Source: Kerstersia sp052103615 (GTDB lineage Bacteria > Pseudomonadota > Gammaproteobacteria > Burkholderiales > Burkholderiaceae_B). From it: a DNA stretch of 64,000 nt. The stretch covers positions 1 to 64,000 of the forward strand of contig NZ_JBQEKA010000009.1 of assembly GCF_052103615.1 (NCBI RefSeq). The letters are read 5' to 3'. The position numbers were made by a program, and so were the translations under genes. Shown piece after piece: positions 7,528 through 16,282 of this stretch (position 1 is the stretch's first letter; each line of letters starts with the position of its first letter). The notes below the pieces were generated by a model. It did not search any database. It saw only the letters and a list, made by a program, of their open reading frames with translations, and was not told where the DNA came from.

Positions 7528-7602
7528 ATGCGGGCTATTCTCTTGTGGTTTCTGGGCGTACCTATCCCCGTCATCATCCTGTTGGCCTTGTTCTGGCATT
7601 GA
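7528..7602 (+). CDS. 24-residue hydrophobic membrane peptide
   Basis: ATG 7528 is preceded by a strong AAGGAG (7517-7522). The peptide starts MRAILLWFLG and ends IILLALFWH: one transmembrane helix with a central PIP kink (VPIPVI). I recall near-identical short peptides (MRAILLW-L-G-PIP) in other Burkholderiales, but this could not be checked. The perfect ribosome binding site and the absence of any other gene here argue that it is real. Function unknown. Confidence 0.65.
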   Translation: MRAILLWFLGVPIPVIILLALFWH

Positions 7603-7775
7603 CGTTTGTGCCTCGCGTAGCGATCCAGGCATAAATCGCCGGCCTGCGCCATTCCCCGGCGAGGCCCAATGAGGCATTTCCCATCAGACCGTCGCGGCCC
7701 GGCATCGCTGCCAGGCTGCCTCGGTACGAGTTCGCAGCGCGTGCAGCGCGCTATCGACATCGAAAAGGATCTCTC

Positions 7776-8666
7776 ATGCAGACAACCCAAAGCAGTAGTG
7801 TAAATACGCTGGCCGTGGCCCGGCATGGCGGTGAGTCCGCGCATTCCGCCGTGTCCTGGGGCGCTGTGATTGCCGGTGCGGTCATTGCGGCGGCTTTGTC
7901 CGCGGCGCTGATGACTGGCGGCAGCGGGCTGGGCTTTTTGGCCGTATCGCCGTGGCAGGATGAAGGCGCGTCGGCATCAGTGATTGCGGTCAGCACCATT
8001 GTGTGGCTTTTCGTCACGCAGGTGATTGCTTATGGCATCGCGGGCTATGTGGCAGGCCGGCTGAGAACGAAGTGGACGGATGCGGACCGCGATGAAATTT
8101 ATTTCCGCGATACGGCGCATGGGTTTCTGGTCTGGGCGCTCAGCGCGGTCATTGGCGCCATTGTGCTGGGCTCGGCCCTGATGTCCGCAGGCAGCGGCGC
8201 TGCCAAGGCAGGGGCATCCTTGCTGGAGGGCGGCGCCACGGTGGTGGGCTCTGTGGCTGGCCAGGGCGGCGGCAAGCAGGTATTGGATGACTTTACCGAC
8301 ACCCTGCTGCGCCCGGCCGATTCCTCCTTGCGTACCGGCACTGGCGAGGAGCGCCGGGAAATCGGCAGGATTTTCGTGCGCGGCATCACCCAGGGCAAGC
8401 TGGATCAGGAAGATAAGGAATACCTGACCCAGCGCGTGGCACAGTACACCGGGGTGGAAGCGCCGGTCGCCGAGCAACGTATCCAGCAAGTGAGCGCCCG
8501 TGCGCAGCAGGCGCTGGACGAAGCCGAGCAAACGGCCCGGAAGGCCGCCGATGCGGCGCGTAAAGCCGCTGCGACGTTTGCGCTTTGGCTGTTTGCCGCG
8601 CTGTTGCTGGGGGCATTTGTTGCCAGCCTGGCCGCGACGGTGGGCGGCAGGGCCAGGGATCGCTGA
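7776..8666 (+). CDS. conserved hypothetical multi-pass membrane protein
   Basis: The protein has 296 residues with predicted transmembrane helices at about 25-50, 68-92, 112-136 and 268-290. Between the third and fourth helix is a long soluble stretch that ends in an Ala/Lys-rich coiled coil (QQALDEAEQTARKAADAAR). AAAGGATC lies upstream of ATG 7776. The Gly/Ala-rich first helices resemble small-residue-packed envelope proteins. It stands alone between the small peptide and the convergent SDR gene. I recognise no function. Confidence 0.8.
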   Translation: MQTTQSSSVNTLAVARHGGESAHSAVSWGAVIAGAVIAAALSAALMTGGSGLGFLAVSPWQDEGASASVIAVSTIVWLFVTQVIAYGIAGYVAGRLRTKWTDADRDEIYFRDTAHGFLVWALSAVIGAIVLGSALMSAGSGAAKAGASLLEGGATVVGSVAGQGGGKQVLDDFTDTLLRPADSSLRTGTGEERREIGRIFVRGITQGKLDQEDKEYLTQRVAQYTGVEAPVAEQRIQQVSARAQQALDEAEQTARKAADAARKAAATFALWLFAALLLGAFVASLAATVGGRARDR

Positions 8667-8714
8667 GCGCGGCCAGCGCCGGTCAGCCGGCGCTGGGCCT
8701 GCCCGTGACGGAGC

Positions 8715-9473
8715 TCAGACGGCCTGGGCTCCGCCGTCCACGGGCAAAGCGATGCCAGTGACATAGTCGGAGGCACGCGACGCCAGGAAAATCACGGTGC
8801 CGTCCAGGTCCTCAGGATTGCCGGGGCGGCCAGCGGGAATACGGCGTTGCGTGCGCTCCAGCCAGGCCGGGTCACTGAACATGGCCGACGTCATTTCCGT
8901 TTTGAACCAGCCCGGCTCAATGGCATTGACCTGAATGCCAGCCGGGGCGAATTCGATGGCCAGGCTTTTGGTCATTTGCCGCAGACCGCCTTTGCTTGAA
9001 GAATAGGCGACGCTCTCGGGCAAGCCGTTGGCGCTGCCGTATGAGCAGAAATTGATGATCTTGCCGCGTCCGGCCGCGCGCATATGGCGCAGCGCTTCGG
9101 TGGCGCAGATGAAGCTGCCATGGGTGTTGACGGCATGCACCGCAATCCATTCTTCATCGGGGAAATCCAGTGATGGGCATTTGCGGTGAATGCCTGCCGC
9201 GTTCACGAGGATATCCAGGCGGCCATGCTGGGCGGCGACGGCCTGCATGACGGCGCTGACTTGCTCGCGTTCGCGGGTGTCGCAACGCATCGCTTGCGCG
9301 CCCAGACGGACCGCCTGTTCCTGTAGCACATCTTCGCGCCGTCCAAGAATAATGACGGTGGCGCCGGCGCTGCGCAAGGCGCGCGCCGCTGCTGCGCCCA
9401 GACCGGAACCGCCGCCGGTGACGACGGCGACCTGACCGTTCAAATCGAAAAGAGCTTGTGCCGGATGTGCCAT
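8715..9473 (-). CDS. SDR-family oxidoreductase (gluconate 5-dehydrogenase / 3-oxoacyl-reductase-like)
   Basis: This 252-residue classical short-chain dehydrogenase/reductase shows the cofactor motif TGGGSGLG near residue 19, NAAG near 92, catalytic Ser in SYGSAN, the YSSSKGG active site (YxxxK) near 155, and the IEPGWFKTEM segment. ATG 9473 has AGGAGA upstream. The frame stays open further upstream, but that region lies outside the SDR domain. It follows cyoE by about 180 bp on the same strand, so it may or may not belong to the cyo operon. The substrate cannot be told from sequence. Confidence 0.9.
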   Translation of the reverse strand: MAHPAQALFDLNGQVAVVTGGGSGLGAAAARALRSAGATVIILGRREDVLQEQAVRLGAQAMRCDTREREQVSAVMQAVAAQHGRLDILVNAAGIHRKCPSLDFPDEEWIAVHAVNTHGSFICATEALRHMRAAGRGKIINFCSYGSANGLPESVAYSSSKGGLRQMTKSLAIEFAPAGIQVNAIEPGWFKTEMTSAMFSDPAWLERTQRRIPAGRPGNPEDLDGTVIFLASRASDYVTGIALPVDGGAQAV

Positions 9474-9652
9474 AGCGCTGATGTCTCCTGTGTTGGCAAT
9501 ACAGGGGTAGCCAGCAGCGTATCCGCTGATTTCCCCTGCTGTCTGGAATGGTATTCCATTTATGCCATCGAGGGGGAAAGCCTTTCTGCATGCTAATGGC
9601 CAGCCACGGTTCAGGCCGGGCCAGTCACGCTTGCGGCAGGGCGGGAACTGAT

Positions 9653-10528
9653 TCAGCGGAGTGTTTGCAGCAGGCCGTCCAAGCCCATGGCGGCGCTCAG
9701 CAACACAACCAGCAGGATGGAAAACAGGAAGAGCTTGCGGGCCCAGGGGCCGGGATTGGCCGGATCGCAGGCTGTCAGCGTGAGCTTGAGCCAATAGAGG
9801 CCGCCAGACAGGGCCGTGAGCAGATAGAGCCAGCTTGCCGCGCTGACGAGCGGCAAGAGCAGGCTGCAGGCGGCAAAAGCGGCGGTATAGCCGATGATTT
9901 GCACCCGGGCAGATGCCAGGCCGTATTGCAGCGGCAGGACAGGCAAGCGGGCAGCCTGGTAGTCCCGTGCGCGGAAGATGGCGATGGCGTAGGAGTGCGG
10001 CATTTGCCACAGGCAGAACATGACCAGCAGCACCAGCGCGCCCAGGTCGAAACGGCCGCTGGCAGCGCAGTAACCGATCACCGGCGGCATGGCGCCGGAC
10101 ACGCTGCCTATCAGCGTGCCATGCACGGTATGGCGTTTGCCATAAAGGCTGTAGGCGCCGACATAGACGGCAAAGCCCAGCAGGCCTAGCCATGCAGCGA
10201 GCATGCCGCCGCCCCAGGCCTGGAGCAGCAGCAGGCCTGCCACGCCCAGCAGCGTTCCGTACCACAGGGCATGGCGGGGGGCGACTTGCCCTGTGACCAG
10301 CCCGCGCTGGCGCGTGCGCGCCATGGCGGCGTCGATATCGCGGTCGATGTAATTGTTGAAGACGCAGCCCGAGGCAATGACCAGGGCCACGCCGGCGGCG
10401 GCGGCCAACAGGGTGCCGGCGCTCGCGTGGCCGGCAGACCCGAGGAAGAATCCGCCGGCGAAGCTGACCAGGTTGCCAGCAATAATGCCGGGCTTGGTCA
10501 GCAGCAGGTATTGCCTGAAGATGCGCAC
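9653..10528 (-). CDS. cyoE: protoheme IX farnesyltransferase (heme O synthase)
   Basis: The enzyme transfers farnesyl to heme B to make heme O for the bo3 oxidase. It belongs to the UbiA prenyltransferase superfamily, and the first Asp-rich motif is visible as NNYIDRDID near residue 58. The 291-residue length with many hydrophobic helices matches CyoE/CtaB. It is the last gene of cyoABCDE and starts 13 nt after cyoD. Confidence 0.95.
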   Translation of the reverse strand: MRIFRQYLLLTKPGIIAGNLVSFAGGFFLGSAGHASAGTLLAAAAGVALVIASGCVFNNYIDRDIDAAMARTRQRGLVTGQVAPRHALWYGTLLGVAGLLLLQAWGGGMLAAWLGLLGFAVYVGAYSLYGKRHTVHGTLIGSVSGAMPPVIGYCAASGRFDLGALVLLVMFCLWQMPHSYAIAIFRARDYQAARLPVLPLQYGLASARVQIIGYTAAFAACSLLLPLVSAASWLYLLTALSGGLYWLKLTLTACDPANPGPWARKLFLFSILLVVLLSAAMGLDGLLQTLR

Positions 10529-10541
10529 AACCGGTCTTGCC

Positions 10542-10883
10542 TTACATCATCATGTGATCGTTCATGCTCCAGATAATCCAGAGCGAAAGACCGACCACAA
10601 TCAGCAGGATGACAATGGTGAAGACAAAGCTGGAGAGATTCCAGCCGCCTTCCGATTCGCGGTTCATGTGCAGGAAGTACACCAGTTGCACGATGGTCTG
10701 TACGATGGCGAAACCGAAAATCAGCAGCAAGGTGGTGGAACGTTCCAGACCGGTGGGGTACATCACCAGCGCGAACGGAATCAGCGTCAGGATGACCGCC
10801 AGGATGAAGCCGGTGTTGTACGAGCGCAGCGTGCCGTAGCTGGCGCCAGCGCTATCGGTATCAGTGTGGCCGTGTTGGGACAT
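10542..10883 (-). CDS. cyoD: cytochrome bo3 ubiquinol oxidase subunit IV
   Basis: This 113-residue protein has three hydrophobic helices and the pattern LVYFLHMNRE that is typical of CyoD. A His/Asp-rich N-terminus precedes the first helix. ATG 10883 was chosen because it lies 2 nt after the cyoC stop and the remaining length matches the family. It is a structural subunit needed for oxidase assembly. Confidence 0.94.
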   Translation of the reverse strand: MSQHGHTDTDSAGASYGTLRSYNTGFILAVILTLIPFALVMYPTGLERSTTLLLIFGFAIVQTIVQLVYFLHMNRESEGGWNLSSFVFTIVILLIVVGLSLWIIWSMNDHMMM

Positions 10884-10885
10884 GA

Positions 10886-11533
10886 TTACAGGGCTCCCGT
10901 CAGATAGACAACAGTGAAGACGCAAATCCAGACCAGATCCAGGAAGTGCCAGAACAGGCCCAGGCAGGCCAGGCGGGTCTGGTTGCGTGGCGTCAGGCCA
11001 TCCATCGAGGTTTGGTGGATCAGCACGGCCAGCCAGATCAGGCCGGCGGTAACGTGCAGGCCGTGCGTGCCGACCAGGCCGTAGAAGGCGCCGAGGAAGG
11101 CGCTGCGGCTGGGGCCGGCGCCTATGCTGGCCAGATGCTGGAATTCATAGATTTCCATGGCGATGAAGAGCGCGCCCAGCACGAAGGTGACGCACAGCCA
11201 GCGCAGCGCGTTGGTCTTGTCACCACGGTGAATGGCCAGCGAGGCATAGCCGAAGGTAATGCTGGAGAACAGCAGCACGAAGGTTTCGCCCAGGACAAAC
11301 TTCAGGTTGAAGATTTCCTGGCCGGTGGGGCCCCCGGCATAGGCATTCATGAGCACCACATAGGTGGCGAACAGGCTGCCGAACAGCACGACGTCGGACA
11401 TGAGGTAGATCCACAGGCCGAAGACAGTGTTGTTGCCGTGCGCTTCGTGCCCGTGGTGGTCATGGCTATGGCCGTGGTTGGCGTGCGGCGTGGCGCGCGC
11501 GCCGGAACTTGGGTTCAAGGTATGAGTGGACAT
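10886..11533 (-). CDS. cyoC: cytochrome bo3 ubiquinol oxidase subunit III
   Basis: The 215-residue protein is of the heme-copper oxidase subunit III type with five helices. Typical stretches include WIYLMSDVVLFGSLFATY and GTHGLHVTAGLIW. The N-terminus is rich in His (HGHSHDHHGHEAHG, residues about 20-33), which may bind metal or be a plain linker. ATG 11533 is 2 nt after the cyoB stop, which suggests translational coupling. Confidence 0.95.
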   Translation of the reverse strand: MSTHTLNPSSGARATPHANHGHSHDHHGHEAHGNNTVFGLWIYLMSDVVLFGSLFATYVVLMNAYAGGPTGQEIFNLKFVLGETFVLLFSSITFGYASLAIHRGDKTNALRWLCVTFVLGALFIAMEIYEFQHLASIGAGPSRSAFLGAFYGLVGTHGLHVTAGLIWLAVLIHQTSMDGLTPRNQTRLACLGLFWHFLDLVWICVFTVVYLTGAL

Positions 11534-11535
11534 GG

Positions 11536-13524
11536 TCAGGCCTGGCTCGCTTGGACTTGGGATTGGGCAGCTTGGTAGTGAGCGTTTTCGATGCGCTCGA
11601 TTTCCTTGACGGGCACGTAGTAATCCGTGTCCTTGTCGTAGGTGCGCCAGATGAAGGTGAGGATCGTGCCTGCCAGCCCGGCAATGGCCATCCACCAGAT
11701 ATGCCAGATCAGGGCGAAGCACAGCGCCAGCACAAAGGCGGACATGATGAAGGGCAGACCGCTGTTGCGCGGCATGTGGATAGGTTCGTAGCGCGCCGGG
11801 CGTGCGATGCCGCCATGTTTCTTGGCTTCATGGAAGGCGTCCAGCGTATCGGCATGCGGCGTGACGGCGAAGTTATAGAACGGCGGCGGCGAGGCGGTTG
11901 CCCATTCCAGCGTGCGCGCATTCCAGGGGTCGCCCGTCAGGTCGCGGTTCTTGTTGCGGTCGCGGATGCTGACCACCAGTTGCAGCACCATGAAGAAGAT
12001 GCCCAGCGCCACGAAGCACGCGCCCACGAAGGCCACATACAGATACGGCACCCAGGCGGGGTTGTCATAGTGGTTCAGGCGGCGCGTCATGCCCATGAAG
12101 CCCAGCATGTAGAGCGGCATGAAGGCCAGATAGAAACCGATGATCCAGCACCAGAAGGAGTAGCGGCCCAGGCGTTCATTGAGCTTGAAGCCGAACACCT
12201 TGGGGAACCAGTACACGTAGCCGGCGAAATAGCCGAACAGGGCGCCGCCGATGATGGTGTTGTGGAAGTGGGCAATCAGGAACAGGCTGTTGTGCAGCAG
12301 GAAGTCGGCGCCGGGGATGGCCAGCAGCACGCCGGTCATGCCGCCGATGGCGAAGGTAACCAGAAAGCCGATGGTCCACAGCATGGGGGTGGTGAATTCC
12401 AGGCGGCCGCGGTACATCGTGAAGAGCCAGGTGAAAATCTTCACCCCGGTGGGGACGGCAATAATCATGGTCATGATGCCGAAGAAGGCATTGACGTTGG
12501 CGCCGGAACCCATGGTAAAGAAGTGGTGCAGCCAGACGATGAACGACAGCACGCCGATGGCGACCGTCGCGCCGACCATGGACTTGTAGCCGAACAGCTT
12601 CTTGCGCGCAAAGGTGGCCGTGACTTCGGAAAACACACCGAAAGCGGGCAGCACCAGGATATAGACTTCGGGGTGGCCCCAGGCCCATACCAGGTTGGCA
12701 TACATCATGGCGTTGCCGCCAAGATCATTGGTGAAGTAGTGGGTGTCCAGATAGCGGTCCAGCGTCAGCATGGCCAGCGTTCCGGTCAGAATGGGGAAGG
12801 AGGCGATGATGATGACGCAGGTGACGAGCACGGTCCAAGTGAACACGGGCATTTTCATCAGCGTCATGCCGGGGGCGCGCATCTTGATGATGGTCACGAA
12901 CAGGTTGACCCCGGTGAGCAGAGTGCCCAGACCGGATGCCTGTAGCGCCCAGATGTAGTAATCCACCCCCACGCCCGGACTGAGCTCGATGCCGGACAAC
13001 GGTGGATAGGCGACCCAGCCGGTCATGGCGAATTCGCCTATGCCCAGAGACAGCATGACCAGGACCACGCCCACCACGAACAGCCAGAAGCTGAATGCGT
13101 TGAGGAAGGGGTAGGCCATGTCGCGCGCGCCAATTTGCAGCGGCACGACGATATTCATCAGGCCCACGACAAATGGCGTGGCCACGAAGAAGATCATGAT
13201 CACGCCGTGGGCGGTGAAGATCTGGTCGTAGTGATCGGGATGCAGAAAGCCTTCGCTGCCGCCGTTGGCGACGGCCAGCTGGGCGCGCATCATGATGGCG
13301 TCGGCAAAGCCGCGCACCAGCATGATCAGCGCCACGAAGATATACATGATGCCGATCTTCTTATGATCGACGGACGTGATCCATTCAGACCAGAGATAGC
13401 CCCACTTGCGCAGGTAAGTAATGCCGCCGACCACCGCCAGGCCGCCAATCAGGATGGCGATCAGGGTGATGACGACGATGGGTTCGTGTAGCGGTATATC
13501 CGCCAGGCTGAGTTTTCCTAACAT
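11536..13524 (-). CDS. cyoB: cytochrome bo3 ubiquinol oxidase subunit I
   Basis: This is the catalytic subunit, 662 residues, with the binuclear heme o3-CuB centre. The segment WAWGHPEVYILVLPAFG carries the His and Tyr of the CuB site, and HHFFTMG and HFHNTIIGG segments hold further ligands. An N-terminal extra helix and the IDHKKIG-like SVDHKKIGIMYI motif are as in E. coli CyoB. It starts 12 nt after cyoA. The complex pumps protons while reducing oxygen with ubiquinol. Confidence 0.97.
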   Translation of the reverse strand: MLGKLSLADIPLHEPIVVITLIAILIGGLAVVGGITYLRKWGYLWSEWITSVDHKKIGIMYIFVALIMLVRGFADAIMMRAQLAVANGGSEGFLHPDHYDQIFTAHGVIMIFFVATPFVVGLMNIVVPLQIGARDMAYPFLNAFSFWLFVVGVVLVMLSLGIGEFAMTGWVAYPPLSGIELSPGVGVDYYIWALQASGLGTLLTGVNLFVTIIKMRAPGMTLMKMPVFTWTVLVTCVIIIASFPILTGTLAMLTLDRYLDTHYFTNDLGGNAMMYANLVWAWGHPEVYILVLPAFGVFSEVTATFARKKLFGYKSMVGATVAIGVLSFIVWLHHFFTMGSGANVNAFFGIMTMIIAVPTGVKIFTWLFTMYRGRLEFTTPMLWTIGFLVTFAIGGMTGVLLAIPGADFLLHNSLFLIAHFHNTIIGGALFGYFAGYVYWFPKVFGFKLNERLGRYSFWCWIIGFYLAFMPLYMLGFMGMTRRLNHYDNPAWVPYLYVAFVGACFVALGIFFMVLQLVVSIRDRNKNRDLTGDPWNARTLEWATASPPPFYNFAVTPHADTLDAFHEAKKHGGIARPARYEPIHMPRNSGLPFIMSAFVLALCFALIWHIWWMAIAGLAGTILTFIWRTYDKDTDYYVPVKEIERIENAHYQAAQSQVQASQA

Positions 13525-13536
13525 GTCCGGTCTCGG

Positions 13537-14511
13537 TTACAGGGCATTCGGGTGCGTTTCCGGGGCGGCATGTCCGCCCTGGAGGCTATCGTGGCGGGAA
13601 GCGCCGTCCTGGGCCTGGTCATGGCCGCCAGCGGGCGCGGCGTCATGGTGGCTCATATCGACGAACTGGCCGATGATGCGGTCGAACAGTTGCGGCTCGA
13701 CGCTGGCGTACTGCTGAATCGGGTAGCGATAGGGCGGGTTCTCAGGGCGCTTGGCGACTTCCTGGAAACGCTCGAAATCAAAGTTGCCGCTGCCGGCGCG
13801 GGTGCGTTCCACCCACTGTTCGAACTGTGCGGGCGGCAAGGCATGGGCCGTGAAGTACATATCGGAAAAACCGTTGCCGCTGTAGTTGCCCGAGAAACCG
13901 CGGTAGTTGCCCGGCTCGTCAGCAATCAGGTGCAGCTTGGTGCGCATGCCGGCCATGGCGTAGATCTGGCCTCCCAGCTGCGGGATGAAAAAGGTATTCA
14001 TCGAGCTGTTGGAGGTAATGTCGAACGCGATGGGGGTATTGGCCGGGATGTATAGCTCATTGACGGTGGCCACCCCTTGTTCCGGGTAAATGAAAATCCA
14101 TTTCCAGTCGGCGGAAATGGCTTGCACGGTGACATGTGGCACTTCCGATTCCAAGGGTCTGTACGGATCCAGCTTATGGGTACTTTTCCATACAATGACT
14201 GAAAGTATGCAGACAATAATGACAGGAAAACCCCACACGACGACCTCGACCGCCGTGGAATGGGCCCATTCGGGGGCATAGCGCGCCTTGGCTGCCGCGC
14301 GGTATTTCCACGCGAAGACCAGGCTGAGAATAATGGCGGGAAGCACAACAATCAGCATGAGGCCGACGGCCGTGAAGATCAGATTGCGTTCTTCCACGCC
14401 GACCTGGCCTTTGGAGTTGATCAGCTCCCAGTCACAGCCAGACAGGCCGGCCAGCGCCAGCAAGGCTGGAAGCATGCATAGGTGTCGTATTTTCAACGGT
14501 TTCATCGTCAT
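13537..14511 (-). CDS. cyoA: cytochrome bo3 ubiquinol oxidase subunit II (lipoprotein)
   Basis: The protein has 324 residues. The N-terminus is a lipoprotein signal with the lipobox LSGC near residue 24, followed by two transmembrane helices and a cupredoxin-fold domain (ADWKWIFIYPEQG). As in quinol oxidases the CuA ligand set is absent. The C-terminal tail is rich in His, Gly and Ala (SHHDAAPAGGHDQ). ATG 14511 and 14505 are both possible. It is the first gene of cyoABCDE and is divergent from a MocR-type regulator 223 bp away. Confidence 0.96.
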   Translation of the reverse strand: MTMKPLKIRHLCMLPALLALAGLSGCDWELINSKGQVGVEERNLIFTAVGLMLIVVLPAIILSLVFAWKYRAAAKARYAPEWAHSTAVEVVVWGFPVIIVCILSVIVWKSTHKLDPYRPLESEVPHVTVQAISADWKWIFIYPEQGVATVNELYIPANTPIAFDITSNSSMNTFFIPQLGGQIYAMAGMRTKLHLIADEPGNYRGFSGNYSGNGFSDMYFTAHALPPAQFEQWVERTRAGSGNFDFERFQEVAKRPENPPYRYPIQQYASVEPQLFDRIIGQFVDMSHHDAAPAGGHDQAQDGASRHDSLQGGHAAPETHPNAL

Positions 14512-14651
14512 TTCTTGGACATGGGCGGGGACGCCGGATGAGGAGTCGCAGGCAGAAGCCAGGACGCGTACGCCGCGTGGGCGTGTCCTGGCGTGACATG
14601 CTCTATGATGGGGGCAGGCTGCAGGACCGGGCCGGGCGGGGCTTGCGAGAT

Positions 14652-14686
14652 TTGTATGTATTTGCACATATAATGTATGCATACAA
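14652..14686. promoter_or_regulatory. inverted-repeat operator between cyoA and the MocR-type regulator
   Basis: TTGTATG (14652-14658) and CATACAA (14680-14686) are perfect inverted arms. The right one lies within the 12-bp palindrome TGTATGCATACA (14674-14685). A TATAAT (14669-14674) sits between them. The layout suggests autoregulation of the MocR gene at 14735, possibly with an effect on cyoA. Confidence 0.5.
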
Positions 14687-14734
14687 TATTCTGCAGGATC
14701 GGAATATATCACAAACAATCACCATACGATTCGC

Positions 14735-16132
14735 ATGAATGACAAAAGCGATACGTCGATGACTGCGCCTGCCTGGCTGGGGACGCTGGTTGATGGCGGC
14801 GGGCCGCGTTATTTGCAGATTGCCGATGCCATCGGCAATGCGCTGGATGAAGGCCGCTTGCGGCCTGGCGACAGGCTGCCGCCGCAGCGGCAATTGGCGC
14901 GCCAATTGGGGCTGGACCTGACCACGGTGACGCGTGCCTATGCCGAGGCGCGCCGCCGGGGACTGCTGGACGCCAGGGTCGGCCAGGGCTCGTTCGTGTC
15001 GCATGGGCCTGCCGATGATGGGCGGGTTGCAGATCTCAGTATGAATATTCCGCCGCCGCCGCCCGGCGGCAAGCTGGAATACATGCTGCGCCAAGGTATG
15101 AACGATGTGCTGGCGCGCGCCGATGTCGATACCTTGATGACTTATCACTGGGGGGCAGGCAGCCTGGCCGACCGCGAGGCGGCGGCGGCCTGGGTGGGCA
15201 GCGAGCTAGGCCAGGTGGATCCGGCGCGCATTGCGGTCGTGCCGGGGGCGCAAGTGGCCCTGGCGGGCCTGGTGCTGGCGCACAGCGCGCCGGGCGACGC
15301 CGTGGCTGCCGAGGTCTTGTGCTACCCCGGGCTGATGCAGGCCGTGCGCCAGAGCGGCCGGCGCATGGTCGCCGTGGCCGTGGACGGCGCGGGCATGCTG
15401 CCCGATGAATTGGAGCGCGTGTGCCGGACGCAGCAAGTGCGCGTGCTGTATCTGAACCCGACGATTCAGAACCCGACGGCGCTGACCATGCCGTTGGCCC
15501 GCCGCCAGGAACTGCTGGCGGTGGCGCGCGCCCATCGCGTGCATGTCATCGAGGATGACCCCTACAGTTTTCTGGCGCCGGACGGGCCGCCGGCGCTGGC
15601 GCGTATCGCGCCGGACATCGTGAGCTATGTCGCGACCTTATCGAAATCGTTGACACCGGGTTTGCGCACGGCGTTTGTCATTTTGCCCGACGCGGCAGCG
15701 CAAGATGGTTTCGCGTTGGCCATGCGGGCCTTGACGCTGATGGGGGCGCCGCTGATGGGTGCCCTGGCGACGCAGTGGATACGCAGCGGGATGGCGGCGG
15801 AGTTTCGCGACGCCGTCGCTGGCGAGGCGCATATACGCTACGACATGGCGCAAGCCGTGCTGCCTTTTGCGCACCGTGAGGGGCCGCACGGTTTTCATAT
15901 CTGGCAAGCCGTGCCCGCGCAATGGAGCCTGAACGGCTTGCTGACGGCTGCCAGCGCTCATGGCCTGGGCATTTGCACTTCTGAGTTTTTCACGGTGGAT
16001 GGCATGGCGCCCAAGGCCATCCGTATTTCCCTGGGAGCCGTGCCAGACCGGCGCCGCCTGGAGCGGGCCTTGCGTGTGTTGGCCGAGCTGCTGGCGCAGC
16101 AGCGCCCGGCGCTGCCGGCGGTCGTGGTTTAG
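14735..16132 (+). CDS. MocR-family transcriptional regulator (GntR wHTH + aminotransferase-like domain)
   Basis: The 465-residue protein has an N-terminal GntR winged helix (residues about 20-90, with RLPPQRQLARQLGLDLTTVTRAY). The rest is a fold-type I PLP aminotransferase-like domain (about 115-455). The PLP lysine is in SYVATLSKSLTPGLR, and the cofactor Asp is in VIEDDPYS. Members bind PLP and act as regulators, often of vitamin B6, GABA or transporter genes. It is divergent from cyoABCDE. The target is unknown. Confidence 0.9.
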   Translation: MNDKSDTSMTAPAWLGTLVDGGGPRYLQIADAIGNALDEGRLRPGDRLPPQRQLARQLGLDLTTVTRAYAEARRRGLLDARVGQGSFVSHGPADDGRVADLSMNIPPPPPGGKLEYMLRQGMNDVLARADVDTLMTYHWGAGSLADREAAAAWVGSELGQVDPARIAVVPGAQVALAGLVLAHSAPGDAVAAEVLCYPGLMQAVRQSGRRMVAVAVDGAGMLPDELERVCRTQQVRVLYLNPTIQNPTALTMPLARRQELLAVARAHRVHVIEDDPYSFLAPDGPPALARIAPDIVSYVATLSKSLTPGLRTAFVILPDAAAQDGFALAMRALTLMGAPLMGALATQWIRSGMAAEFRDAVAGEAHIRYDMAQAVLPFAHREGPHGFHIWQAVPAQWSLNGLLTAASAHGLGICTSEFFTVDGMAPKAIRISLGAVPDRRRLERALRVLAELLAQQRPALPAVVV

Positions 16133-16282
16133 TCGGCCAGCACAGGCTGCCCATGGCGGCAGCCTGGACGCCTTGAGGCTCGGCGGGCGACAGGCGCCCC
16201 AAGGGTTCCAAGCGCACTAAGAACACCAAGCGCACTAATGATCGCTGGGGGGATCACAGCGGCGCGGGCTGCTGGCTTGCAA

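Noticed and set aside
8715..10265. SDR gene extended upstream to 10265
   Set aside because: The extension reads antisense-frame sequence over cyoE; the SDR domain and a good ribosome binding site start at 9473.
11509..12945. Long open frame on the plus strand (478 codons)
   Set aside because: It is antisense to cyoB, with His/Glu/Gln-rich low-complexity composition typical of the complement of GC-rich coding DNA.
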